Shown piece by piece: positions 1 through 10,314 of a DNA stretch of 64,000 bases. The notes beneath the pieces were generated by a model, which searched no databases, was not told where the DNA came from, and saw nothing but the letters and a program-made list of their open reading frames with translations. The stretch comes from Mesorhabditis belari (taxonomy: Eukaryota > Nematoda > Chromadorea > Rhabditida > Rhabditidae). The DNA is taken from contig CAUEEP010000939.1 in assembly GCA_958450365.1 (NCBI GenBank), forward strand, positions 2,356,001-2,420,000. Direction: 5' to 3'. Both the position numbers and the translations under genes were made by a program. Within the stretch, counting starts at the first letter, position 1; each line of letters opens with the position of its first letter.

Positions 1-11
1 CTATTCGTTCC

Positions 12-441
12 TACCGTAAATACTGTAATAGTACCCCACCCCCATAATGACGGTGCGGAGCGTTACGTAGTCTAGCTTTGAGCGAGTTTTTCTCGACACT
101 GGTTTGTGCTACAATGCGCGTTTAGGTATCAAAAAATAGCTGAAATTCAGGGCTATTTTTTGATACCAAAGCGCGCATTCTAGCATAAACCAGTGTCGAG
201 AAAAACTCGTTCATAGCGAAGCGTTGCGTAGTCTAGCTTTGAACGCGTTTTTCTCGACACTGGTTTATGCTACAATGCTCGCTTAGGTATCAAAAAATAG
301 CCCTGAATTTCAGCTATTTTTTGATACCAAAGACGCATTTTTTGAAAGTACGGGCGCTTTGAAAAAAATGAAATACTAAAAAACTTTTGCGACTACGTGA
401 CTGTACGAGGGGAGTGGGGTACTATTACAGTATTTACGGTA
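12..441. mobile_element. CCGTAA-type foldback MITE, long copy
   Basis: Terminal inverted repeats of about 26 bp begin CCGTAAATACTGTAATAGTA and are flanked by TA on both sides. The interior is a duplicated palindrome built on GGTATCAAAAAATAGC and its complement, making this copy 430 bp against about 270 bp for the related copies at 1508, 2090 and 55516. No open reading frame is visible, so it is non-autonomous. TIR and TA target fit the Tc1/mariner superfamily. Confidence 0.85.
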
Positions 442-710
442 GGTATAAACGGATGTGGACTAGAATTTGGGTTAAGTTAAAGAGAGTGAATCCTTTTGAT
501 ATCCATCTCTAACACCCCGACAACCCAACTCAACTCCTCCAACGTATTAGAGGGGAGTCCCTGTGAAATGACCGACCTGTACTGCAGTTGCATAGACCTG
601 GAAGACTGCATAGATGCATAGACTGCATATCTTTATTTACAGTAGTACAATAATACGAATAGATTACAAATGAGCGTAAGGGGAAGGGGGGACTCCAAAT
701 GAGAGTCTCA
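442..710. other. no gene seen
   Basis: Stretch between the foldback element and the minisatellite. It holds short CATAGACTGCATA-like repeats near 585-635 and no convincing exon. It may be intron of the transporter or its upstream region. Confidence 0.4.
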
Positions 711-908
711 TTTGTCCTCCTAGGCTCCTCACTTGTCCTTCTAGGCTCCTCACTGTCCTCCTAGGCTCCTCACTGTTCTCCTAGGCTCCTCACTGTCCTC
801 CTAGGCACCTCACTGTCCTTCTAGGCTCCTCACTTGTCCTCCTAGGCTCCTCACTTGTCCTTCTAGGCTCCTCACTGTCCTCCTAGGCTCCTCACTGTCC
901 TCCTAGGC
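711..908. repeat. minisatellite with 20-21 bp unit
   Basis: About nine to ten tandem copies of a unit reading roughly CTAGGCTCCTCACTGTCCTC, with CACTTGTCC variants of 21 bp. Every unit carries the palindrome CCTAGG. It lies just upstream of the first visible transporter exon, presumably in an intron. Confidence 0.85.
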
Positions 909-1020
909 AATCCCAAGGACCGCCCCTTCTCGGCAATAAAAGGGATAAGCACAGGGGAGAACCCATTTGCATAAGAATAGACAAATCATTCAATAATAAC
1001 AATAGTAACGAAAATATCAG

Positions 1021-3996
1021 TTTGGCTCGGAGCTGACAAATCTCAAAATCTTCAGAATTTTCGTCCGTCTCGTCCTTTGCATCTCGCAATTCGGCGTGGC
1101 AGTCGTTTTTCTGATTCTTGCCTCGATGAACATCTCAAGGTATTGTAGGCAACGAGCTTGTGTCCAATATTTCAACACTTTCTTCAAGAAACCCTTCAGA
1201 AACCCTTCAAGAAACTTTTGTAAGTACAAGTTAAAATGAGAAAGCTGTTTTATGTACAAGTTGTACAAGTTAAAACGCACTAAACTAAAAGACAGACAAA
1301 TCTGAGCATACTGTAGCTCAAGCCTATTTAAGCTCGTATTTTGTTGTCTCTATGAGGATTTTCGTCACAATTTCATCAACAAGTTCTTCAATTTTCTTTA
1401 ATTTTCTTTCATTTTCTTTCATTTTCTTTCATTTTCTTTCATTTTCTTCATCACTCATTTAACTGATCAAATATTGTACAAGTTCACTCTTTCCAGAAAG
1501 TAGAATACCGTAAATACTCTAACAGACCGCCATCCCGACAATGACGGGGGTACAGTCGCGTAGTCGAACTTTGAACGCTCCCTTCTCCGCGCTGCTTTAA
1601 GCTACAGTGTGCGCTTGGGTGTCAAATGATAGCCCTTGAATTCAACTATCTTTTGATACCAAAATCATAGTTGGGAAAAAGTCTAGAGGCTGAGAAAAAA
1701 ATGTTTTTCGAAAAAGTAGCTAGACCACGCGACTGTACGAGGCAGTGGCGTTCTATTAGAGCATCTATATTAGCTGTAGATCTGAAAATTTGTAACCAGA
1801 GCCATTCTGGGATGGAGAATTTGAAACCGTTATTAGTTTTTGAGTATTTTCAATTCCCCACCATCAGATCAGAGCCTCACCATCAGATCAAAGAGGTCAG
1901 CACAAAGCTAAAGACAAAGCTAAATGAGCAGCCTGAACAGCTAAAGCCTCTTTTAGCCTCCTCGAAATGGCGAAAATCCACATCGGCTTCTGCATGTCAC
2001 TTCCCGCGATTTCATTGTTTCTTTGGCCACTCGTCATGCTTGAAAGTCCAAAGGATTTTTGGTGAGCTGAAAAAAGATATGCATGTATGTACCGTAAATA
2101 CTGTAAAAGCACCCCAGCCCCATAATGACCGTGCGGAGCGTTGCGTAGTCTAGCTTTGAACGAGTTTTTCTCGACACTGGTTTATGCTAGAATGCGCGCT
2201 TTGGTATCAAAAAAATAGCCCTGAATTTCAGCTATTTTTTTGATACCTACGCGAGCATTATAGCACAAACCAGTGTCGAGAAAAACTCGTTCAAAGCTAG
2301 ACTACGCAACATTCCGCACCGTCATTATGGGGGGTGCGGTACTTTTACAGTATTTACGATATGTAATGTAATATGGCGAATTGTAGTGAGGCCAGATTAC
2401 AAAGTGTTCCTCATAATTAAATCTTTAATTGAATAAATCTGCATAAACAAATCTCTCATCGTTTAAAAGTCTACTTTCATTAAACGGTAGTTAGGCTTCC
2501 TTATCTTCCTTATCTTCGTTATCTCTCTTATCAGTTCTTTAGGCAAGCAGCCGTTTGCGCAGCGCTTTGTACAATGTGCGCAATTGGACTTCTCTTTTAC
2601 GGAATCGCCATCGATCGTCCGACGTGTGGCCCCGTTATCGCATATAAAGATCCGGAAATTATGGTAGTTTTTTTTTGAGATAGTGCATCGAATCGAATTT
2701 CAACGATTTCGACAATTTCAACGATTCCAGGGAATTTTTCTCTCATTCGGCACGGCTCTTTTCGCTTTCGGCGGTCATTCTTGTTTTCCCACTTTTCAAA
2801 ACGACATGAAGAATCCCAAGCAATTCTCGAGGGTTATCATCACGGCTTATTTAGGTTCGGATTTGTTTATCTACGTATCCATAGCTACAGTACATAGTAC
2901 ACTACAGTACATAGCACACTACAGTACATAGCACACTACAGTACATAGTACACTACAGTACACACATAGTACACTACAGTACACTACACATAGTACACTA
3001 CACTACACTACAGTACACTGCAGTACACTGCAGTACACTATAGTACACTACAGTACACTACAGTACACTTATCAATAGCCTATCTTTACATTACAGTTCT
3101 CTAAAAGATTCAGCTTTTAGTAATCATTTTGATGTATGTCCCGGTTTCGGTGTTTGCCTTTTTGACCTACGGAAACTCACTATCGGTGAGTGGGTGAGTA
3201 GATTTGGGGATACGGTAGCTATTTGAGGCTTAGGCTTAGGGAAACGGCTGAGGAAACGCCTCAAATTCACGAAAATCTCAGGACGATGCCTCGAAGTCGA
3301 TCCAAAGTGAATGGATACGCCACGGGGTGACCCTTTTGATCACTCTTCATGTCACAGCGGCGCTTGTCATTGTCATTGCTCCCGTTTCGCATTCCTTCGA
3401 GAAGCTCTGCAATGTGCCGAATCGTGAGTGCAAAATCTGAAAGAAAAAAAAGAGAAACTAAAACATTTCAACATTTAAAGGTTTCTGCGCGCGCCGGCTC
3501 ATCGTTCGGTCGCTTCTCTGGGCTGCCGTATTGTTCATGGCGCTCTCTGTGCCTAAATTCGGCGTTTTTCTCGATTTGGTAAAAGATTTGGGGATTCCAG
3601 TATCTTTACAATAACAACAGGTCGGTGGTTCAACAATGGCGCTTCTTTCCCTCGTTTTCCCTCCTCTATTCAACATGTTTTTGGGAGCAGCCGAGAAAAA
3701 GAGACAAATGACTGATGATCGAGAAGAGAATGAAACGATCATTGCAAGCGTTTATGAGTTGGTTGAACTCTGAACTCTGATCAAAATGATTTCAGTGTTC
3801 TTCAATGCACTCCAAAACACAAACTGTTATTGAACACGATTTGCATTTGTAAGTGTCTTTACCCCAAAAAGCTAGTCTAGACAAAAACACCGCAGGTATT
3901 GGAGTGTTGAGCGGTGTTGCCGCAACAACGTCAGCGTTGCGTTCGATTTTCTCACTAGATGTCGCCACTCCTTGCTATATGAGACCATTTATGTAA
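1021..3996 (+). CDS. AAT-family amino acid transporter, 5' part missing
   Basis: Ten exons join in frame: 1021-1139, 1957-2061, 2543-2663, 2731-2854, 3121-3185, 3282-3423, 3481-3578, 3621-3757, 3796-3848 and 3896-3996, giving about 354 residues to a TAA stop. The product is a multi-pass membrane protein of the Aa_trans (SLC32/36/38-like) family. Visible landmarks are the helix with QFGVAVVFLILASMN, then LESPKDFW, the family signature FAFGGHSCFPTFQNDMKNP, the helix VPVSVFAFLTYGNS, and a C-terminus ending PCYMRPFM. Known family members move amino acids across plasma, lysosomal or vesicular membranes; the substrate cannot be read here. The N-terminal third (about 120 residues, first three helices) was not found and probably lies left of the window or in exons hidden among repeats at 450-1010. 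The introns carry foldback elements and minisatellites. The eighth intron, with donor GTTGGT inside a GAG codon, is only 38 nt. Confidence 0.8.
1385..1450. repeat. ATTTTCTTTC tandem repeat
   Basis: Pyrimidine-rich decamer ATTTTCTTTC repeated about six times within the first visible transporter intron. Confidence 0.7.
1508..1775. mobile_element. CCGTAA-type foldback MITE, diverged copy
   Basis: Starts TACCGTAAATACTCTAACAG and contains the same internal order of motifs as the other copies (CCATCCCGACAATGACGG, CGTAGTC, GTCAAATGATAGCC, GACTGTACGAGG). Its right terminal repeat is much decayed. It sits in the intron between the exons ending at 1139 and starting at 1957 of the transporter. Confidence 0.7.
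2090..2362. mobile_element. CCGTAA-type foldback MITE
   Basis: Near-perfect palindrome of about 270 bp with terminal repeats TACCGTAAATACTGTAAAAG and their complement at 2340-2360. The arms pair almost end to end around GATACC(A/T). It occupies the transporter intron between 2061 and 2543. Confidence 0.85.
2886..3070. repeat. minisatellite of ACAGTACACT-type units
   Basis: Tandem array of units ACAGTACATAGTACACT and ACAGTACACT in the 266-nt transporter intron between exons ending 2854 and starting 3121. It inflates an otherwise short intron. Confidence 0.85.
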
Positions 3997-5128
3997 GTAA
4001 ACTGGGAGCTAACTTTAAAAAAAGACTACGACAAAAAAAGACTACGAAAAAGACTTGCCAAATAAATCTTTCCAGACATCTACCCGATTCATACTCGACC
4101 CCAGTCTTCAGTGGTGCATTTTGTTGTGGCGAGAGTCGCTCAATTCGTGCTCCTTTCTTCAATGGAACCTGTCTCAAACACTAAACATATTTAAAGCATT
4201 TTATAACGAATCAAAAGAATCGACGAAAGAAAAGAATAAACTCATGTACATAGGAAAAATAAGATCTACATGGGAAGACAAATCAAAACTAAACAAAACA
4301 ACTAGACGAAACAATAATCACATTATGATTGGCTCACAATAATCAAAAGAATCACGGTTCGCTTTAATTTTCTACAAGAGAAGAGGAAAATATCAGAGCA
4401 TAAAATGGGTAAACTATTGGCAACTTAAAAGTTGGTACACTTTTTCGTATTTTCCATAAAACATATTCGTTAATACGCCAATTTAATTAGATTTCTCTAA
4501 ATAAAAGTTATATATTATCTAATTTAAGAAAAGCTTAAGCAAATTTGGATAAATTTTGAAACGAATTTGAGCAGAAATTCAAGTTTTTCTGAAAATTCTT
4601 CAAATGGAACTATAACAAAAACGATTGATTATATCTAGTTGAAAATTTAGCTATTTAACTAACTTGTTATGCTCTCTCTTTTTTATTGACACTAAAATAG
4701 GTTTATGTGGAAGAAAGTGCTCAAATCGTTTCATCAAGCGTTCATCATCTTTTGGTTCCTCAACTTCTTGCGCCCTAGAAACCTACAAAACCGAAGCTTT
4801 TCTCAATCTGTCAAAAGCCTGTTTTAGAGAATAAATGGGCTTTCTTATCGTATTTCTTATTGGTAAAAACTGTAGATTAATTGGTGCACTAGTTATTTCT
4901 AAAAAGTCCAATGAATAAGTGTACTAATTTTCAAGTTGCCAATCTAATAGATGTATCAAAAAACAAAGTGCACATTCATTTGGTTTTGAGCATTCTCTAG
5001 TGAACATAGATCATACAAATCTAACATGGAAACAATCTCAATGAACTCTCTGGATAGCGTAAGGTCAAACGTTTGGATTCGTTAAATTTTACCATTCAGA
5101 GAACGTCAACGTAAAAAATAAAATCGCT
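3997..5128. other. intergenic; MITE-like insertion at 4417-4944
   Basis: Convergent 3' ends of the transporter and FKBP8. AATAAA occurs at 4060-4066. Imperfect inverted repeats ATTGGCAACTTAAAAG (4417) and its complement ending 4944 bound a 530-bp element. Its interior near 4685-4722 resembles the foldback arm at 31350-31382 (TTGACACTAAAATAGG, AAGAAAGTGCTC). No gene is visible. Confidence 0.6.
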
Positions 5129-6977
5129 CTACCAAAGTTGAAGAAGAAAGTGAAGAAATAAGGCCAACATGACGATGAAGAACGATAGGACGGCTAGATG
5201 GAGACGAGATGAGAGAAACAGACGAGCTGATGCGAGAAGGGATCTTGATGGAGTTGCATAGTCTTCTGTCGATAAACCGGCCACCATTTTCCTGAAAGAA
5301 AGCGGTTTATATTTTTCTCAAGTCCAAAATGCAAAAAAAATGTTACTTACTTGAAAATAAGTTTTTCTTTTTCACGAGCCTCTTTCTTCTTCGACATTAC
5401 CCGTTCGATCTCCCGTTGCAGAGACTAAAAAGTAAGGTTAAGGGTATCACAAAGATTCAAATTTACCAACCTTTTCATTTGGCTCAATACTTAAAGCTGC
5501 TCGCAAGTCGGCCAGCGCTCGATCAATCTCACCGCGTTGACCATAAGCAAGTGCTCTGAAAAAATCATTATAAAAAGCAAAAACCTTGTGAAAACCTGTG
5601 AAAATATGCTTTTGTGTTGAGTGCGTGAAGAGAGATAGCTGTCGATGCGTGTTCTTCAACCAACGTCCATTCATCTATCTAAAGATGATCTATTGACAAC
5701 AACTTTAACCCCTCTTGAGACATAAAACAATTTTCTTACCTTTGAGTAACAAACAGCAAGATTCGAGTTGATTGACGAGAATAATTTTCTTAAACCCTCA
5801 CTTTCTTCTGGTGTATCAACAATTGTAAGCGCTCTAAATCTTAAGGGTTACAATTATAGAAAAAGAATGACCAGCCTTTTATAAACAAAGATTGCTTTCT
5901 CATATTCCTTTCGCGAAAAGTAGAAATTTCCTCGATCTTTCAGCATCAACACAAAATCGCAGAGCTCATCTTCGGCCATTTGCATGTATTTTGGGGAGTC
6001 ACCAATTTTCAGAATTTCAATCTAAAAAAGCAAGATTTAATCAATCAAAAATCGATAACCGATTGCGTCTACTCACCGTATATTCCATTTGCTGATTGGG
6101 TCCGATTGTCTTATTCAGTCCATTCTCTCCATACGCGAATCGAGACGACGTTCGAAGGGCACAAATTTCTCCTTCCACCATCAGTTTTGCGGCCAATTCC
6201 CAGGCTAAAAGAAATATTGTTAATCCAGTGTAAGCAATGAAAACAAGAAAGTCTGAAACTACTAACCATCTACCACCATTGAAAATCCAGTGATGAACGT
6301 GAGCAAATCATGCGAGTCGACTCCCCGCAATGTGTCTACTACCTAAAAAAAGGTTTATCGAATATTGGCTCTCTTTAAATCAACCTTAACGGTAATCCAT
6401 TGTCCATCTCGGACTTTGTGATGGCCTGTCCCGTTCTAAAATTAAATTGTTTCAGATTTGCAAATTGACCCTACTCACCTTCAATGTCTTTTTGTACAGC
6501 TCACCACTTCCAAGCATGTCTTCCCAGTCATCGCCTCGTTCGCGTGCCTAATTCTCTTTATATTTTGTAAAAACTTTTACTGTACCTCGTGCTCCAGTCG
6601 ACAACTGCTCTCGAGGTAATCACTGGACGGACCCTTCACTTGAGTAGCGATAGTCTAAAAGAAAATTATTAGTAACGTCCAATTAGTTTAAATACAAACC
6701 TGAGTCCGAGCAGCGTGAGTAATGTCGCTATCGGAGAGGGCTCCTCTTTCATCATCAATCGATCCATCTAACGACGGCTCACCAGAGGAGACACAAGCAC
6801 GAGCCGACGGAAAAACCTAGATCAAATTTAAATTGTTGGTTTATCATATTAACCATAAAGTACACATTCTACTCGTAACATAACTATTGAAGCGCAGACC
6901 TCAACCAAGTCATCACTTTCGTTGTCAACCATCGAATAATTGTCGGCTGTTTGCGCGGCGTTCACGTCGGAGGACAT
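5129..6977 (-). CDS. FKBP8: FKBP8/FKBP38-like tail-anchored immunophilin
   Basis: Reading the minus strand gives an acidic N-terminus (MSSDVNAAQTADNYSMVDNE), then WEDMLGSGELYKKTLK, which matches the start of the FKBP8 peptidyl-prolyl isomerase domain, then the rest of an FKBP domain ending MEYTIEILKIGDS. TPR helices follow, including RALADLRAALSIEPNEK. A C-terminal hydrophobic helix (LAVLSFFIVMLALFLHFLLQ) ends two residues before the stop and fits a tail anchor. Known FKBP8 proteins sit on mitochondrial/ER outer membranes and act as co-chaperones with HSP90 and in mitophagy. A splice acceptor (TATATTTAG) lies directly against the ATG, and KDM8 ends only 69 bp upstream, so this looks like the downstream gene of an operon resolved by trans-splicing. 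Family assignment is firm; the number of functional TPRs was not counted exactly. Confidence 0.87.
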
Positions 6978-7046
6978 CTAAATATAACTCGTATTAAAAC
7001 CCCGCAAAATAGATGAAAAATATCACAACAAAAGAAAAATCACAAA

Positions 7047-8933
7047 TTAATCAAGCGGATCAAACCAAGCCGAGACAGACATTGATGGAGTAAGAGATTT
7101 CACAAAATGCCAATAAGATTTTGGAATTAAAACGGCATCTCCTGGATTCACAATGACATCAACTGTTTGCGCTTCGGAGAATAGTGGATAAGAATTCAAA
7201 TCTGGATTCTCTCCATCTATTTGACTCGTATTCTTAAGAATATCGTCCCTCGGATAAAGCTTATTGGTGTCCGATGGATGGGCTAATCGAAGGAATTTGC
7301 TGCCGACAATTTGAATGAAGAGATTATCACGTGGATCGTGGTGAAATGAAGAAATCGTTCCAGCCGGCCCAAACCAGACATTCCAATCAATGTCTTTTCC
7401 TATCATTTCCACTTCTTTTGTATCGATATCATCAAACAACTGTGGGATTTGTGTGAAGAGTCGATGTTGAGCCAAGTACCCTAGAGAAAAATCATATTAA
7501 GTAAGATAGTTTTTAAAAGCGCTACCTGGGAGTAGTTGATCGGATGACAACACAAAATCCTCCAAAAATTCGTCAATAGTCATCAGGGTTTGACTCCAAT
7601 CCTCATCATCATAGCGACTTCCGATTTCTACCGGTACTGTCCTTCCTCCAGCAATCGACGACAGATATGAGAAACTCCATTTCTCAAATGCAGTCATATT
7701 CTTTGCAAACTTTCGAATAACACAAGGCATTCCCGAGTCCAAGCATTGCAGCACTGAAGACAATTCAAATTTAGGCATTTCCTTAATATTCCACCACGGT
7801 TTCACAAATGTTCTCTCCTTTGGTGCTTCAACGTTGTTGTTTCTTAGAGAATCCCATCTCAACTCTAGCCTTTGCAAGCGATTGTGTATATGATCTGCAA
7901 TCTTTGTTAACAGTAGGCCTTCATAAGGTAAATTCTCTCGTCTTCCCATCAAAAGGCCATCATCGATTGCCCGTAAAGCTGTTTCATAATCACTTTCCAC
8001 AAAAGCTTTCCAAACACCGTCGCAAAATTTTGTAATCGTATAAAATATTCTCCAACATTCTGGCACTGACGAGTAGAACCCAATGTTTAACATTTTCCAG
8101 CCAGACTTTGATAAATTTTCCAGTTCCGTTGAAACTGATTGGTTTTCGATGATATCTTCGTTGGGATAGTTTATGTCTTTCAAGAGTCCAGATTGCTTTA
8201 GAAGATGATTTTGCATTTGAAAAGCAAGCTGAATAAGTTTATTCCTTTCTAATCCACATCCGTCCGGTATTCGTTGAGCTAAAGCACACAATGGAATAAA
8301 TGAAATTGATCCCAGCACTCTCTCGATTCGAGCAACCGTTTTCTGATCAAAGCAATCCCCCTCATACTCCGAATGCTGAACAAAATGTATCGACATTGTT
8401 GAATTTCCAAATGCCGGCAAAACCATCGTCTTATGCGGAATCACGACATCGTTAAGCTTTTCGAAAAATTCTAGGGAAATCGGTATGAATCCGAGTCGTT
8501 CGTAGAATCGCAACTTAGCCGTTTGAGCGTGAGCGACAAGAATTTTCCCTTGGAAATTTTTCAGAAAATAATTTACTCCCTCATTCACTAAACATTGTCC
8601 TAGAACGCCTCCACGGAATTCCTTCAGCAGTGCTACACGTTCCAACTTCACGTAGGTGCCACAAAGCTGAAATCGAAGCACGCCGACAACTTGTTGATTG
8701 TGGAAATCCGTTCCTTTCTCGATCACTTCCAAGACAAAGTGTTGCGTAATTTCATCGCTGTCCTGTGCATCGAATTCCTCATTCAGCGCAACACCTTGCT
8801 CTTCGACAAAAACGACGGTTCGTACCTTCCTGTAGCCCTCCCACCGGGGATCCGATCGATCAATTCTCTCAAAACGAGTCGATTTTCTGTAGGTTGTTTC
8901 TATTTCGATCGGCGTACCAATGATGTCGTCCAT
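7047..8933 (-). CDS. KDM8: KDM8/JMJD5-like JmjC oxygenase with N-terminal GNAT domain
   Basis: Two exons, 8933-7526 and 7480-7047, with a 45-nt intron falling inside the LLPG|YLAQH junction. Residues ~15-175 form a GNAT acetyltransferase-like domain of the ElaA/YjcF type: VVFVEEQGV, LERVALLKEFRGGVLGQCLV, AKLRFYERLGF, IPHKTMVL. After a helical region (~220-370) comes a JmjC domain very like human KDM8: GYLAQHRLF, an iron-binding HxD in SFHHDPRDN, NTSQIDGENPDL, and the second iron histidine in SYWHFV. The usual KDM8 catalytic residues are therefore present; in the GNAT part the RGxGxG loop reads RGGVLG, so catalysis is less certain. KDM8 is known as a 2-oxoglutarate-dependent arginyl hydroxylase or histone demethylase. 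First gene of a pair with FKBP8. Confidence 0.9.
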
Positions 8934-10314
8934 TGGACACCTAAAAAATAAGATTAGTTGGTCAAAGATGAGAAAGTTACTGGATGAGAAAGTTCAAAGT
9001 TACTGGACTAAAATGAATAAAATTTAGCCTTATTTAGAAGGTATAGAGTCGTCAAAAAATTCCTGGCCGGTCAGTGTTCACTTGGTCTATAGATTACATC
9101 AAAATATATAGACCACAAGTAGTTTTATGTAGCATTTTCATAAGTTGTTAAAATGAACCATTTAGCTTTTCGATATCTTTTGAACTAAGAGTTTTGTGAT
9201 CGAAAAACCGTATTTGAGTATGATTTTTAAAAATCTGTATTTCAAGAATGAATGGATCCCATTGAAAATGGTTCCAATTATAATGACATTGGATTGTCTA
9301 TTGACTTATTTATTAATTTTGTTCTGGCGAAAATGAAAGGCTTCTGGCAGTTTTGAAGGCTTGAACAAAATCTGAGAAAAAGGACCTTACCCTTTTTATG
9401 CAAAAGTAGCTTGAAAAATTCCAAATTCCATCAAAAATCTACGAATACCATTTTAAAGCTCTCATAAAATACTACAAAAAACTAATTGGAATCGACTTAC
9501 CATATTCTCTCTAATAGTAGTGCACTCCGCCGGGCCGAGTTGATGACTATTTTACGGTTTCTAAGTTTTCGCAGAAGCTCAACACTCTAATCCCCCACAA
9601 GATCTCATCGTCAGCTACATTTTCCGACCCCACATCGATAGGTTCTGATAAGCGCTTTTCGAGATTTCGAGCAATTTAGGTAACGCTCAGGGTGCACTAC
9701 TATTAGATAGAATACGGTATTTGAATGTGGTCTAACGGGAAAAAATGATAACATTGGCTGGCCAAGATTTTTTGAGGGCTGTATAATCTTTTTGCAAAAT
9801 TAAAATATTCAATTGATTAGCTAAATAGCTCGGGATAATATTGAAACGATCCGAAAATTTTTCATTTCATTAGATCCGCAACAACGATAAAAGGGAAACC
9901 GATATCGATCTCTCTAATTTTTTTTGAAAAATTGAGAAATTGAAAAGAGAATGTTACATTTAGAGAAAATGTCACTGTTTTTTAACTTCAGACGACAAAA
10001 ACAGAAAAAAAAAATGATTGAGTCAATCATCAGGCAGAATGAAACGCTACAAATGACGTGCATTTCGTGCGATATCTGTGCCGTATTTCCTGCCGTTGCT
10101 CTGAATTTCAATAAAATAACGGGGGTAACCAATTTCAAAAGTAAAATTAAAATTTGGATTACATTTTGGCCGTAAAAAAAAATTCCAGAGTTTTTTTGAG
10201 CTACCTCTTAAAACTTTAGCTACTGTTTAATCTCAGTCTTTCAATCTGTAATTACTTTCGATTTTGTTAACTTTGATTAGCCTCTTATCCAGTTTTTTTT
10301 GGCCTGTTGCAAAG
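8934..10314. promoter_or_regulatory. divergent intergenic region KDM8/UBA2
   Basis: 1.4 kb between divergently transcribed genes, so it must hold the promoters of both runs. It contains a TA-flanked MITE (9498-9719) and long AT-rich stretches. No further gene is visible; short reading frames at 9914-10175 have no recognisable content. Confidence 0.6.
9498..9719. mobile_element. short MITE with 26-bp terminal repeats
   Basis: Terminal inverted repeats CCATATTCTCTCTAATAGTA and CCGTATTCTATCTAATAGTA (read inward) continue into GTGCAC and are flanked by TA on both sides. About 218 bp, no coding capacity. Different family from the CCGTAA element but with the same TA target. Confidence 0.8.

Noticed and set aside
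711..908. CRISPR-like regular repeat
   Set aside because: Units are contiguous without unique spacers and the genome is eukaryotic; it is a minisatellite.
1140..1230. Exon GCAACGAGCTTG... after GTATTGTAG in the transporter
   Set aside because: It would need a 9-nt intron and leaves the next exon out of phase; joining 1139 to 1957 keeps phase and continues the family alignment.
1671..2153. 160-codon plus-strand open frame
   Set aside because: It runs through a foldback MITE and one real transporter exon in the wrong frame; no family resemblance.
3740..3800. Possible frameshift pseudogene in the transporter near VYELVEL-stop
   Set aside because: A donor inside the GAG codon (GA|GTTGGT at 3758) makes a 38-nt intron that restores the frame into VLQCTPKHKLLL.
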